A stretch of DNA of 64,000 nucleotides, from assembly GCA_028023455.1 (NCBI GenBank), contig JAQFVV010013327.1:62001-126000 (forward strand), written 5' to 3'. Shown in pieces: positions 22,610 through 35,063 of the stretch. The position numbers and the translations under genes were made by a program. Numbering within the stretch: the first letter of the stretch is position 1; each line of letters begins with the position of its first letter. This stretch comes from Epiperipatus broadwayi. Lineage: Eukaryota > Onychophora > Udeonychophora > Euonychophora > Peripatidae. The notes beneath the pieces are model-generated. The model was not told the DNA's origin. It did no database searches and saw nothing but the letters and a program-made list of their open reading frames with translations.

Positions 22610-25485
22610 ACATTTAATAACTTAGGAAATACATAAATTAAATAGTTTCTAAGTACAATGTATAATCTCCTTCGTCCGACCACGTTACAAGCCAATTGTA
22701 ACTAGATAAAAGTCAATTCTAACAAATGAAAAGTTATTCTTTATTTTGTTAATTTCGTAAAAACTTATTAAATTGATAGAAAACACATTTTGTAATCTTT
22801 CGATCTGTCATCCACATGGTATTTCAAATATAACTAAAGCATTGGGAGAATTTGCAAACATAACGTACATTAGCAGTTAGTTTAAGCTAATCATAGCTTT
22901 ATTCAAATCTATATGGCAATTAAATACTTGCCAATGGTAACATTTATGGATGGATCGATGGATGCTTCATCATTCCCAGCTAACACTATTTCTAAAGCCA
23001 ACTGGGATGATGATGATGGTACAGAACATCTATAATCTTAACTGCCAGGGCGCCAAATTGCAAATTTAATAAAATATAAAGGTTAAATCTCACTTCAATA
23101 ATTTTCAGTAATATTTAATGAATGGGTTAATAAATAATCAATAGATTCAGAAAACACTGAGAATGCATTAAAATCGATAATATTAATATCTTTGGAAATT
23201 ATCGGTTATTCTAGCACACTCCCCATTCACCATCATTAAAGCCACAATTAAATTTTATTCTCATTACCAAGTTCTATGCCCATCTCCACTTTCCTGATCC
23301 ACTCCTCCAACAACTTCACATCCATACGTCTATTACACTATTATCTATTTTTACCATTAAATTTTTCATTCTCCTAGCTCATTTCTTCCATTATAATCTC
23401 TTCTCAGGGTTTTTAGAACAATTAGGTGTGGAAATCATATAAGCTGCGACATATTATTGGTGATAAACACTCTTCTCATGGTCACCTCCAAGGTGATCTT
23501 GGGTTGTCTTTAATGCAGTTTAATATCTATTTACATTAAAGCTCGCAATAACTTAAGCTTATTAAATCTTTTAGAATTACATTATAAACGTATTCACAAT
23601 TATAACACAATTATAAAGAATTGCATCTAGAGAGGTGTTTGAATACAACAGATGGAGAAAGGATTTTATGTCCACCCCCTGCATCCTCTATGACTCGATA
23701 ACTATCTCTATTCACAGTTTATGTTTCAGGTATATTAAATTATATGGTAATTCTAAGTGTCTGAAATTAACCATTTTAACTAATTTTTACAGGATATTGT
23801 TTACGTAAATGATAATTCAAATATTAATAATAATATATTGATGTATGATTGGATTGGAGATGTCTAGATAATAATAACCCACAAAAACAATGAGACATAT
23901 GCAAATTTTATTTTAAACAAATAACAAATTTTATTGATAGCCTACAATTCAATACAGAAACATATACCCATTGATTTGATGATTCGCATGGTTTTCCCTT
24001 GTTTTATAAACGTATTATTAAAAAAATCTAAACATATAACTATCCCTAAATCAATGGATAATATCAATAGGTTTAAAATATCAATATTCATTTCCTAATT
24101 ATCAGGAAATCACGATTACCATGGAGTAAAAAATAATATTTTCATTCACATATATATTATATTTACGCTTTCATTTTAACCTAGATACAGCTAATACCAA
24201 ATTTCTTCCCATGTTTAATGCTTTTAAATTACTGATTTGCTTTGAGAGCTAATTTGACCCATAATCAAATTTAATAATTTTATTTAACTATTTTGAATTA
24301 ACATTCCTTCGCAAATTTCTTAATCTTATCCTATCATTCTGATCAAACATTCTTTTGCCCTAATCTTTACAATAGATATACCTTATGAATGGTGGGATTA
24401 AGTCAATGCAAATAAATCGTCATCTAGATTAATCATCATCATAGTGCACACACTCTATACTCATGTTATTATGACATAATAATATTTTAATAATATTATC
24501 TTTCCAGCAAAGTTCTCAGCTGGCTGTGGAAACATTTATTAAATAATTTCATATATGCATTGCTTACGCTTAAACATTCATAATTTTTATTTAACTCTTA
24601 CTTTTACATTTATTAACTTTATTACTTTTGGCTCCAATGATAAATTAACTAGATCAACAAAACAATATTCAAGTACACCAATCGCACATACATTATCTGC
24701 ATTCATCCTGACATCAAATTGAGTTTGTGATCTTGTATTCAACATTTATAAATAATGCCACTTGAATAAGAGATAATCTTTTCACTAAGGTTGAGATATG
24801 GTAGGATTTTTATCGCTAGTCATACAAAAACTTAGGTATACCTATTACCTCTGGCCAACAATAAAGAACCCTTCTTACGGTGTAGAGAATAATCAAGTGG
24901 GAATACTCTTCCACTGTGTTCAAATAATTTATGAAAATAGCATAAATATCTTAGTAAGCTAGACTTCGCTGGCTTTGTGAAGACTTTTGTCTATCCACAT
25001 TACATACAGGTCGAAACATCCACTTCTACAAGTAAAACTTTCATATCTTTAATATTCTGGCGAATTAGTGCACTGGAATATGAGCCAATAAATATTTGAA
25101 GCATTAATGAGCTTGTATCTGACCTTAAATTTACAATAATACCAATAAGAAATAATAAGAAATGTGTATTAAAATTTTAAAACTATTTCCATGCACTTTT
25201 ATATGAAAATGATGATGTTTTAGCTCAATAGTCATGCGATTTTTTAAGTCTAAGCATTTGATAATAACTTCTGACATGATTCATTCAAAACATTCCCTTA
25301 ATAATGATATCTCTCTTTTTTTTAATGTTTGTAAAACATTTTAAATAAGACACATCAGAACGACATGATATCAATTTCACCTACCCCCAAAATGACAATG
25401 ATAGCAAAAGCACTTAAAATAAACACATACAAAATCATCTGATATCAGTATCACCTATCCCCAAAATAACACTATCATAATCTTA
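22610..25485. other. AT-rich DNA without a recognised gene
   Basis: Nothing could be named. The strand composition shifts to C-containing words near 23,220-23,400, but no frame follows. The stretch next to 25,485 precedes the PLE at 25,490 and may contain its decayed 5' half; no RT motif could be read there. Confidence 0.5.
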
Positions 25486-25489
25486 TTTT

Positions 25490-25960
25490 TAAATATGGAG
25501 ATAAATTTTATAAACAGAAACATGGATTAAGTATGGGAAATAGTTTGAGTGGCTTTTTAGCAAATGTATATATGTATAATTTTGAAAAAGATTTTTTTAA
25601 TAATGGAAAAAATAAGCCAATTTTTTATAATAGATATGTAGATGATTATTTTTTGATTTTTAATGGAAATGTTAGAGAAGCAAGTAATTTTTGGGGTGTA
25701 TAAATACAAAAAATGATAAAATAAAGTTTACAATGGAAAAAGAAAATAACAATGTAATTGATTATATGGATATAAGAATTTTTAAAAAATTTGGAATGGA
25801 TGGAATAATTTATATAGATACAACAGTATTTAGAAAAAATACATATTTTGGATTAGCTAATAATGGGTACTCTGATATTGAAAAACATTGCAAGCTTAAT
25901 ATTGTTAATAATAAGATTATTAGGGCTGTTAAGGTATGTTCAAATGAAATGTTTTTTTAA
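25490..25960 (+). pseudogene. Reverse transcriptase palm of PLE copy D
   Basis: The first frame (25,496-25,702) gives 'KHGLSMGNSLSGFLANVYMY', which is the PLE block 'q..G..mGsplsp.lAniym', and then 'FYNRYVDDYFLIF' with the catalytic YVDD. A single frameshift at about 25,695 passes to the frame ending at 25,960, with 'DKIKFTMEKENNNVIDYMD' (the FTxExExn..i.fLD block) and 'FRKNTYFGLANNGY' (the yRKpT block). The enzyme copies RNA at the nicked target. One indel and the missing N-terminus make it inactive. Confidence 0.9.
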
Positions 25961-26026
25961 GAATGAAATAAATAATATTAGGGGGGAATGTATTAAAATG
26001 ATTATCCTGAATATATTGAAAAAAGA

Positions 26027-26560
26027 TTGATATCTAATTATAATATTGCAAATATAAAAAGAAAGATTAAATTGAATAAAAATGGAGAAAATAAAATAAT
26101 TTATATGGGATTTAGGGTATCAAGATATTTATTTTTTAAAATTAAGAAATTTTTTAGGTATTTTAATAGGAGATATAATACATTAATTTGCCCTGTTTAT
26201 AAAAGGAAACAATGTTTGGGTGAGTTAATAAATGATTATGACAAAATTGATATTTTAGAATGTATAAATTCAGTATATATAATTAAATGTATGGATTGTG
26301 ATAAAAGTAATGTAAATATGACTTATATAGGAACAAGCAAGAATAAATTAAAAACTAGATTAAGGCAGCATTTATATGATAAAAAGTCTGCTATATATAT
26401 TCATAAAAAGGAATTTAAGCATGAAAATTTTGATATAAGGCCATTGGAATGCATTATAAATTTTAAAGAGAGAATAAAAAAGAGGAAGTATATATAGATC
26501 AGTATAAACCAGTATTAAATAGAATGTTAATAAATAAAGATAAAAAAATAAGATAATATA
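26027..26560 (+). pseudogene. GIY-YIG endonuclease of PLE copy D
   Basis: The frame contains 'NTLICPVYKRKQCLG', then 'INSVYIIKCMDCDKSNVNMT' followed by YIGTSKNKLKTRLRQH: the GIY-YIG signature (VYIIKC...YIG), the conserved Arg of 'LktRlrqH', and a CxxC pair typical of PLE endonucleases. It stops at 26,495-26,497 by a frameshift; the following codons in the neighbouring frame (YIDQYKPVLNRMLINK) are the expected C-terminal tail. The acidic catalytic residue expected further on may be the Glu of 'FNKE'-type positions; not resolved. Confidence 0.85.
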
Positions 26561-26859
26561 GGAATAATATATAAAAATAAAAAAGTGGGGAGGGGTATAA
26601 AAAGAATGTTAATGGGTAAATATTTAGAGAATAGATAATAAATTTATATAAGAAGAGTATTAAATTATAAAGGTATTTTAAAAGAAATAATTAAAGATAG
26701 GGAAGGAGGTAAATAATTGTATTTGTAGATTATAATAATATTTTAGTTTTATTTGAATATTATATATTTGGAATGTATTAATATTTTATTTATTTGTGTT
26801 ATTATTTTTGTTTTTTATTTTTATTTATTTTATTTTTATTATTTTTTTTAAGGAAACTT

Positions 26860-26892
26860 AATAATGACTACAGAATGTAGTTGAAACGTTGT
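26860..26892 (+). ncRNA. Hammerhead-like motif at 3' end of PLE copy D
   Basis: The sequence is AATAATGA, stem CTACA-gaa-TGTAG, then TTGAAACGTTG. This follows the hammerhead order CUGANGA - stem II - GAAA, with substitutions in the first box. It lies about 300 bp past the end of the endonuclease, where PLE terminal repeats carry such ribozymes. Copy C has the same stem letters (CTACA/TGTAG). Confidence 0.5.
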
Positions 26893-26910
26893 ATGGAAGA
26901 GAAAGAAAAT

Positions 26911-28429
26911 TATAGTTTGGAATAAAACAAGTTTTAAAAAGAAAAGGAATGTTGAATTTATATATTTATGAATTAATTTTAAAATGGATATACATACTCA
27001 AACCTAAAGAAAAAAATTCTTTTTTTATATATTAAATGTCCTACATAAATAGCAAATAATAAACAAAAAATTATACTTATAAAGAGTTCTTTGGCAAGTG
27101 TCATACAAGTTCCTGGTTTCCATTTTTCCTTTTCCTTTCCTCCTTAATTTGTTTGTAGAAGCACATAAGTCTATGTAGCAAAAAGTTATTGGATGGGGTT
27201 TGATTCCTCTGCCATCAGATATACGATTCTTATATTGCTGAAACAAGTTCTCATTTTTTAATTTTATGCAGATTACAGTTAAACAGCATTCATTTAACTT
27301 TTTCTAGATATAAGTCAATTTCTGATTGTCATTTTCCATCTTTGAATTCATTTATATTCAAATTGAATGCTTATATATATGATATCAAACTTCTGGGTTT
27401 TAAATTTTACTATTTGCTGATCCAACCATGACTGCTGACTAACTTCCGGAAAGTAAATGCGTGTGCCCACTTAAAATTTATTCAATACACATTGTCTTTT
27501 CTTAATACAATGTTAAATTTAGCAAAGTTGTTTTTAAGAGACAAAAGAGTAATAACAAATGATTTCTTTTTTTCTAATGAAAAATATTTCTTTAAATTTT
27601 ATAGCACAGTTTGCCTCTAAATCAACAAAAGAAAAACTTGCAAGCAGAAAGTTTTAGATAGAATAACCCCTCTTCTGCTAAACAACAGAGATTTTAAAAA
27701 GACTGCCATCTGGTCATTCTCTTTTCTTAATTAATTGACTCTTGTTCCCTTTTTCTCTCTTTAATTTTAACCTTTTTTCTCCCTTAGAAAACCATGCCAT
27801 ATTTACTTCTGCATTTTAACAGATGACCAACAATTAATTTTACATTCAGTATAATTGCCAATTAATTTTACACTCAACAGATCATCACCGTTAATTGTTA
27901 CTTAAATTCCTTGGTGAAATTTATATCATTTAAATGGCTCTGATGATTTACTGGGTAAGCCAACACCCATGAAACCCACATTAACCCTTAAACCGCTAAT
28001 TAAATCATTGGTTGTATGAGATAAAAATCAAATCTTTTAATTGGCCAACTCACAAACTGAAGACAAAGCCTATTGTTAAAACATATTCGCCTATAATATT
28101 AAATTCAACTCAGATACGTTTATAAAAAGTATATAATTAATTTTTCAGGTCATGAAGAAAACGAAAGTTCTTTCAAAAATAAATTGCTATTTATTTATTC
28201 TAAGATATTCTATATCGGCAACATAAAAGTTATAATGTAAACAAAAAGATCGACTTTTACGTTATAGAAAAGTAAATATTTCTTTTTACTACATCTTCAA
28301 TATATTTACTTAAATCTTCAATATTTTTCGAAAATAATTTTGTTTTTTTATTATTCTCTCTGAAAATTATGTTTAATTTCCATAAATATTATTTAATAAT
28401 AATTTAAATCGTATTCGAAATGAAAATCT
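26911..28429. other. AT-rich DNA without a recognised gene
   Basis: No domain, RNA gene or repeat could be supported. Pyrimidine-rich words cluster at 27,110-27,150 and 27,715-27,790. The minus-strand frame at 27,025-27,246 has no motif. Confidence 0.5.
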
Positions 28430-28740
28430 CAGCGTTTTTCTTTATTTTCTTTGATCAGGCAGTTTCTTTGTTCTTTCCAGCCAATCAGAATGTCTTTTTC
28501 GGCTGAGAGCATGCTAAGAACCAATCACAAATAATGTTCCTTCTTTGTTTAGGTTTAAATGCGTTTTTTTTTATTTTTTACTTCTAAAATAAATCGGAAG
28601 ATGTCACCATCGTACAGAACTTTTAAAAACGAATTAAATACGTATTTAACGAATTTTATCGTATAAAAACGAACTGAGTTAGAGTGATTTTAGATGTCGA
28701 CGAGGAGTCTCGTCGAGCGCGGGAAAAGGGTTAAAAGTAA
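28430..28740 (+). promoter_or_regulatory. Promoter-like segment: CCAAT boxes, TATA, E2F-like site
   Basis: Two CCAAT boxes in near-ideal context (28,481-28,485 in gccaatcaga; 28,521-28,525 in accaatcaca) are followed about 140 bp later by a TATAAAA (28,662-28,668). An initiator-like 'aactgagtt' follows, then a perfect 8-bp palindrome TCGACGAG-gagt-CTCGTCGA (28,697-28,716), and directly after it GCGCGGGAAAA, which fits an E2F site. The CG content of 28,690-28,730 is unusual for this window. No coding exon is recognisable downstream, so this may be a promoter of an unseen transcript or part of an LTR. Confidence 0.3.
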
Positions 28741-29434
28741 ATAACAGAAAAGCTCTCTTACCCCTTTTTACTTTATCCATTAAATAATGAAACAAAATAT
28801 ATAATGCAGCCCAGTTTCCTCTGAACTAAAATTTGGCTGTGAATATTAAACTTATTAAAATGACTTAATTTCTTATTTAAAGATTTCCTTACAACATGAG
28901 AAGGAATGATTATTAATTGTGAATTTTACAATTGAGATCCACAATTAGATTAAATACACACACATGAATCACATGTATACATTTACTGATTTAAAACTTT
29001 AATCCTTAATTATTATAACTATTTTTTTTCATTTAATCTCATGAACTATTTATTTCTAACTTATCAGTATAAAATTATGACCATTCATTATCACTATCTA
29101 ATGTAGTTTTAAGAGTCACACATCTCCTCCCTCTTCTCAGTCAACCTATTAACAAATGTATAAATCTTGCTTTTCTAAAATATATTTTTAATATTAACTT
29201 GACCCATAAATTAAAATAAAATAATCTTTTGGTTAGAAATATCTTAATAATAATTTTTCAGATTGCTTACCAAGTCAAACGTATGCAATCCCTCTAAATA
29301 TGGGTTCAAACCTAGTCTTGGCTAAAATTTTGCTTATTAAAGAAAAAAATATATAAACTATGAGGAAAATTTTTATTGAACCTTATTTTGCATAGTTAAC
29401 TCAAAAAAATGGAGTCTTGGACAAATCCAAAGGC

Positions 29435-29436
<2 letters not shown>
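28741..29436. other. AT-rich DNA without a recognised gene
   Basis: Nothing recognised. A faint 'gggttcaaacctag' near 29,301 could be a relic of a tRNA-like B box. Confidence 0.5.
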
Positions 29437-29474
<38 letters not shown>

Positions 29475-29480
29475 ACCTTC

Positions 29481-29515
<35 letters not shown>

Positions 29516-29516
29516 A
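29437..29516. repeat. Duplicated TA tract with a 14-bp spacer
   Basis: The order is ctac-(TA)n-agtaaccttctgaa-(TA)n-agtaaccttctgaa. The 14-bp word after the first TA tract is the start of the dispersed repeat at 29,517, so the element edge plus TA tract has been duplicated in tandem. Confidence 0.9.
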
Positions 29517-31385
29517 CCTTCTGAATGGGCACAAGTAATTAAACTATGCTGCGTCAGTAGTGAATAACTGCATTGTCCTAAAAAAATGAAATAGCCTTAA
29601 AATTTTTAAGATTTTTCTATTAATGGTTCAAAAACTCATATGTGGGCCAACTGTGCATTTTGGTTAGCAATTTTTCAAGCATTGTTATTATTATATTTTG
29701 ATAGTTTTTAATGCAAGAAAGGGGGGTGGATTATTACAGAAAGTGTTGTTTCAATAGCTAGATTGATGCAAAGTTGTTTTATTTATTTATAAGATAGTGT
29801 TAGTGTTTGTTGAATGGTTTTCTGATTTATTATTCATTGGCACCCATCCCTTTTACTAATATTATAGTCAGTGAAATATGTTTAACCCATAGCCATATTA
29901 GTTATGTTTTAGGTAGAATAATTTAATATTCATATAGCAGCGTAATGTGTATGAATGTATCATTATCCCATTTTATTTTCATATTTTAATTACAAGAAAC
30001 AATATTAAACTTACAATAAAACATTTAATTTACAGTAATTATCTTTAATAATTTTGCAAAAATATATTTTCTTTAGTGATTAATGGATATTTGAATTAGT
30101 AAATTATTTGACCAATTTAAGTAATATTATAAACCATTTTATTTAATAGCTAATTGATATTCATTTGTTTTAAGTTTGTAAAAAGTTACTTTTTTGTTTT
30201 ATTTGACTTGATTTAATTGTGAAGGTGAAAATATTTTTTTTAAAAAAAAGATTTCTTGAACATTAATTAATTGATCAAGTGCAAAAACGTGGGAGTTGAG
30301 CTTTGGATGATCAGGTGACCTTTTTGATTGGTGGGGGAGATTTTTTTTGACTGATAGCTGATGATAAAAAAAGATTATTTTTTGTAATTTCAACAAGTGT
30401 ACTTTTCATTTCTGCTGCTATCGTTTGTATCTCTTCCCAAAATAGTTTAAAGTGAAACTCTAAAACAGCCTTTTATAGAAACTTCAGACATTTAAAGCTT
30501 TATAGGAGAATGGCTGAATAAAATATAAGAAAGGTATCAATCTCATCTCTTTTGTTTCATTAAAACATTTAAATTAACACTTTCATTTTGATTAAAGATG
30601 TGTTTCTGTACTGTTAAACTTATGTTATCTCATTTACTCTTAGTCATCTCTGTTAAAAAGAATACTAAAATGCATGAACTTTATAATTTTTTACTTACAA
30701 TGTGTGAATTCTATAATGTTTCGTCTTGGAAGCATATGCAGACTTTTTTAACAAAATTTACCTTGATATGCTCTCTGTTTAACTTATATTTTACGTATAC
30801 AAAAGTGAAGTTAAAATTTAAAAGGATGCATGTACTTGATTATGTGTTTGATATTTAATAATTATTATGGAATGCTAACTTTATATCTTGTTTATGCTTG
30901 TAAAATAATATGTGTTTTATTAAAGAAATAAAGATATGACTTACCCAGAATAATTAATTACTACTACTTACCAAATATAAATGCCTAAATCGAATAGAAG
31001 GACTTTAATATTACATATTTTTGTTCTCTTCAATATACGGATATATTAAGGAAAAAATGTGTTAATGTTTAAGGAAATACAAATTTCATGTGAACAATTA
31101 TCAGCAACTTATTAAAGTTAATAATGCAAATGCCAAACAATAAATTATGAAAGTGAATATTTTCTGCAGAAAAATATGTTAAGTTATCATTGAATTACAC
31201 ACCCTAGATGTGCTTAAAAATAAATAACAGAGTATATCATTTAATAGCTGAAACTGTCTTTTTACATATTTATTACTATAAATATTTATTGTTGTATATG
31301 ATATGTAAGTAAACTCTATTAGCTTTTGGCTAAAGGACATTGAGATTTACTAAATTAATTGTGAATTATAACTGTTTCGTCCTAC
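29517..31385 (+). repeat. Dispersed repeat, copy 2
   Basis: It aligns in reverse complement with 2,965-4,862 along nearly all its length. The left border is a TA tract with a duplicated edge; the right border is near 31,385, where similarity fades. Frames at 30,199-30,396 and 30,598-30,858 are not conserved in the other copy, so I do not call them genes. Its identity is unknown. A retroelement untranslated region or a long non-autonomous element is likely. Confidence 0.75.
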
Positions 31386-34083
31386 AATAATTTATTTTAT
31401 GTTTCATATTCATATTAAACATGCACTCATTTTGGGATTCATCTCCATATCATTCAGGAAGCTTGGAAAATAACTTTACAAATGAACTTTTTTTTAAGTT
31501 TAAAAAGAAGAATAACCTTTTACTTTCTGTTATTATTTGCAGTTATTGATACATAGGCATACAATAGAGAGCTGGATAGATGTATTTAATATGATATGTT
31601 TATTTATTTAATTGCAAACTTCTCAGAACAGCATATCCACAAATGATGGGTAGGCTGGTAAAATTGATATTGTTTAAATATAATTTATTTTATTTGAAAG
31701 TGAAATATATATATTTTTGGGTATATTGTTAAAGATAATGATTTAATCTTATATATCTCTCTTTTATCTAGAAGTGAAAATTAATTTCAAGAGTAGCTAG
31801 AGAATAAAAAAAAAAGAATATTGTGTTAGAGGTAATAAAACCTCATTTATTAGATTATCGCTATTTTAAAAACTCGTTCATACTAATAAATATTATTTCA
31901 ATTTGAAACAACTGAATGTCTAAGTTAAGCTAAAAGTTTATATTTTAATGGGTTATTTATCTGTCGTAACTTTCGCATATTATATAACTTAGAATTGTTT
32001 TTCATACTCTTATTTATGCATGTGTGTGTCTATTTTATGCAATTATTATATTTACTTAGTAAACGTTCAGTTTGTAACTATTTCTCAATATAAATTTCGG
32101 TTGATGTCATATTCTAAAGAATTGAAGGGATCATTGATTTATCTGTGTGTATTTATCTGCCAGCATATAATGCTAGATATGTAGAAGAGCTGTGAGAAAG
32201 GAAATTATCCTTGATACGTTTTATGTTTGTAGGGATGAAAGATTTTTCTCCTTAGTATATTTTTAAGGATTTTGCCATGAGTAGAGCCTATTTTAGATTG
32301 TATGTGTACATATTATGAAATGGTATTTATGAAGTCAAGTGACATTTTCCCATTGTTTGTTTGGTGATTTCAGATTTAAATAAGTTATTGTTGATGTATT
32401 AGTTAAAGAGTTTATTCGCTCCTCATGTGCTGGGATTCCTCTTGAATGTCTAGTTTGTATTATCATAAAAATATAGCTCTGTGTAATTCAGTCAGTGGTC
32501 AGATAAAAAGTTAATTTAAATTCTTTATTGAATATTAGAATAGATATAGTGTTCTATTTGTTGGTTGGAATATGACATTATCCGAAATTAAATAACTATT
32601 TAATAATTCCTGAATAAATTGATAATGTGTAGAAGATTGTTTTCTTTTATTATTGCATGGGATGTAACACACACGCATAATGTAAATAATATCGCGGATA
32701 TAAAGGTATAATATTGCTAAGTTTATATATCTGAAAATAAATATTATACAGTATATCATATTAAATTTGCCATAAGTTAGAAATCATCAAATCATAGGAA
32801 TGATTAGTATTTGTTTCTATTTTTATTTCTGTATGCCTGAAATTGTACGTATTTAAAGTGGTTATTTAATTAAGATTATTTAAAGCTGCTCTCTTGATAG
32901 CCAAATGTATTAATGTGCTTTATCCCAACAATTGATGGTATATCCTCTCAAAAGTGTATATTGTGCCCAATAATATAATGTATTAGTTATTCAGTGTTGT
33001 ATTTTGATAAAAATTATTTAGATAGCCTGGATATTCAAAGTCAGAGTATTAAGGTATAATTTGTTTGCTAATCGATGTTTATAAATGTGTCAATAATAAA
33101 TTATGTAATATGTAATGGAGATAATCATAAATTTCAAATAATGGATTTGTTTGTAAATTTTAAAATTAAAATAAAAGTCTTATTCTGAACTAATTACATT
33201 TAACTAAATCTTAAGTGTAAATAAATGCTCTGTTTATTATTCAAAATTGTGTCTCGAGTTGTTCTTATATGCATTCAAATTTTGGTTTCCACATCTCCAC
33301 ATTTCATACATCTATTACAAAATTAAGTATATTATTTTATGGCTTTGAAATTAAATATGCTAAGGTGTGATAATACTGTTTCCTAGATACAAACATTAAA
33401 TGAAATATTTTACCACTTGATAAACTTATAAAAGTGTTGCCTAGTTAGTGTATTATTTAGATGATGATGTGAGATTAAAAGATACCCTATCTCCTTTATT
33501 ATCTAATTGCTAGCCCAGTAAACATTATTCAATTTATTTCATTGTATCTTATTATAATTTAAAGTTATACATTACTGGCTAATATAGTTTTTTCGTCTAT
33601 CTGTGTTATAGATTCCCTGAGATCGGATTTTGTATTCCTAGATCAACATTAATCCAGCTATTTAGATTAAGATGTTCTGAACAATAGAGTTTAGTGTTAT
33701 GCTTTTCTAATCTGTCAGTTATATTGAGCTATTATAGAGTGTAACTGGATGATGGAAGAGATCAAATTGAAATTATATTTTGTTAGATGGAATAAATAAA
33801 ACTCTGCTAGCCTGTATCATTTGGTTAACTAATAAATAAGGTTTATATTTTATTCGATAGCTTATAGTATTTCTTCTTTCATTTATTTATATTCTCTATA
33901 TGTTATGAACTTTCTGTAACCTTCCACTGAGCGAAACTGTAAGATAAACATAAGTAAAAGAGTCTCAATCTCAGCATTAATTATGAATCAGATAAAATGA
34001 TAAATCGTTCTATTCCTTAATAGAATTGGCGTCCTGGGCATTTGCTCATATAATGTATATGAGTGGTGATGTGTGAGTGGGCT

Positions 34084-34085
<2 letters not shown>
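31386..34085. other. AT-rich DNA without a recognised gene
   Basis: No supported feature in this 2.7-kb stretch. Small frames such as 32,535-32,759 (minus) have no motif. Confidence 0.5.

Positions 34086-34086
<1 letters not shown>

Positions 34087-34169
<83 letters not shown>
34087..34169. repeat. TA microsatellite, the longest pure TA tract in the window
   Basis: About 83 bp of uninterrupted (AT)n, preceded by 'gctac' and followed by 'tagtaaaac'. Confidence 0.97.
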
Positions 34170-34171
<2 letters not shown>

Positions 34172-34968
34172 TAAAACATGAATACAAATAAACACTCATA
34201 TTTTACAGTCCATTTGCAACAGATATATTCCACCTACTAGTGTTGGAAATGTATAATTCCTAGTTCTAGTGTGAACTTTGGAAGAAGATGCTATCAATGT
34301 TCCTATAGATTTTCCTACTATTTCAAGCTGTATCTTATCAGCCTACCTATTGAGTAGGTCAGGTGACACTTCTGTCTGCATTATGAATGCTTACCTTTTG
34401 TCTGCAATTAAGTCTAGCAGTTTCTAAGTCTTGCATGTGAACTTTCCTCACGATGTCAACCATTAGCTTTAACAGCTATTGTGAGAAGAAATATGTACTG
34501 CTGTTCATATTTAACAGTAGTTCTCTGTTTAATGTATGTAGTGTATTTCTAGTTTAATGATAGATCTATGAAAAACATATATACTGCTTTTCTGGTTTAA
34601 TAATCATTCTCTCATCCTACATTTTTAAATACTTATTATTTATTGCTAAAATTCCAACCTTGATGGAAACTTTCGAATTCAGTGACCATCATTGCCTATT
34701 GGTTAATTCTTGTTTGATTAACAGTTATATATGCTCAGTCCGATCAAGATAAGAAATCTGGACAGGTCCATTATTTGAAAGTAAAGTAAGATGTGCCCTA
34801 ATGTTAACTCCTTATACTTAACATATTGACTACATAACCAACAATTCTTTTATTTATTTCTAGTCATTAATAAATCTAAAAATTTTAATTCAACAAAATC
34901 TAACTTCTCTCCTTCTACAACATATTTTATAAAAAGACTAAAACAATTAAAGTCCTTTCCCAACTCTT
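34170..34968. other. Unrecognised DNA between TA tracts
   Basis: Slightly less AT-rich than average. A small hairpin 'cctacctattgagtaggt' lies near 34,343-34,361. A minus-strand frame at 34,850-34,985 ('DFNCFSLFIKYVVEGEKLDF') runs into the adjacent TA palindrome; it is not recognised. Confidence 0.4.
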
Positions 34969-34983
34969 TCAATTTATCATTTT

Positions 34984-35021
<38 letters not shown>

Positions 35022-35063
35022 AAAATGATAAATTGATGATATATATATATATATATATCATCA
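34969..35063. repeat. Double TA-centred hairpin at RTE 3' end
   Basis: First hairpin: tcaatttatcattttcaata, TA tract, and the perfect complement ending at 35,035. Second hairpin: gatgat-(AT)n-atcatc (35,035-35,062). The right arm of the second is the 3' end of the RTE element. Hence the element tail has been copied as an inverted repeat around a TA tract, as at 7,363-7,469. Confidence 0.9.

Larger units (their letters stand above)
25486..26910 (+). mobile_element. Penelope-like element, copy D
   Basis: In order on the plus strand: RT palm motifs, a frameshift, the RT end, a linker, a GIY-YIG endonuclease, a frameshift, a short C-terminal tail to about 26,555, an AT-rich 3' region, and a hammerhead-like motif at 26,860-26,892. 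Protein wording differs clearly from copies A-C and E, so it is a separate PLE lineage. The N-terminal half is missing. Confidence 0.85.

Noticed and set aside
24970-25025. Possible hammerhead (gtgaagac ... ggtcgaaacatc) upstream of PLE copy D
   Set aside because: No consistent stem II pairs between the two boxes; kept only as a weak resemblance.
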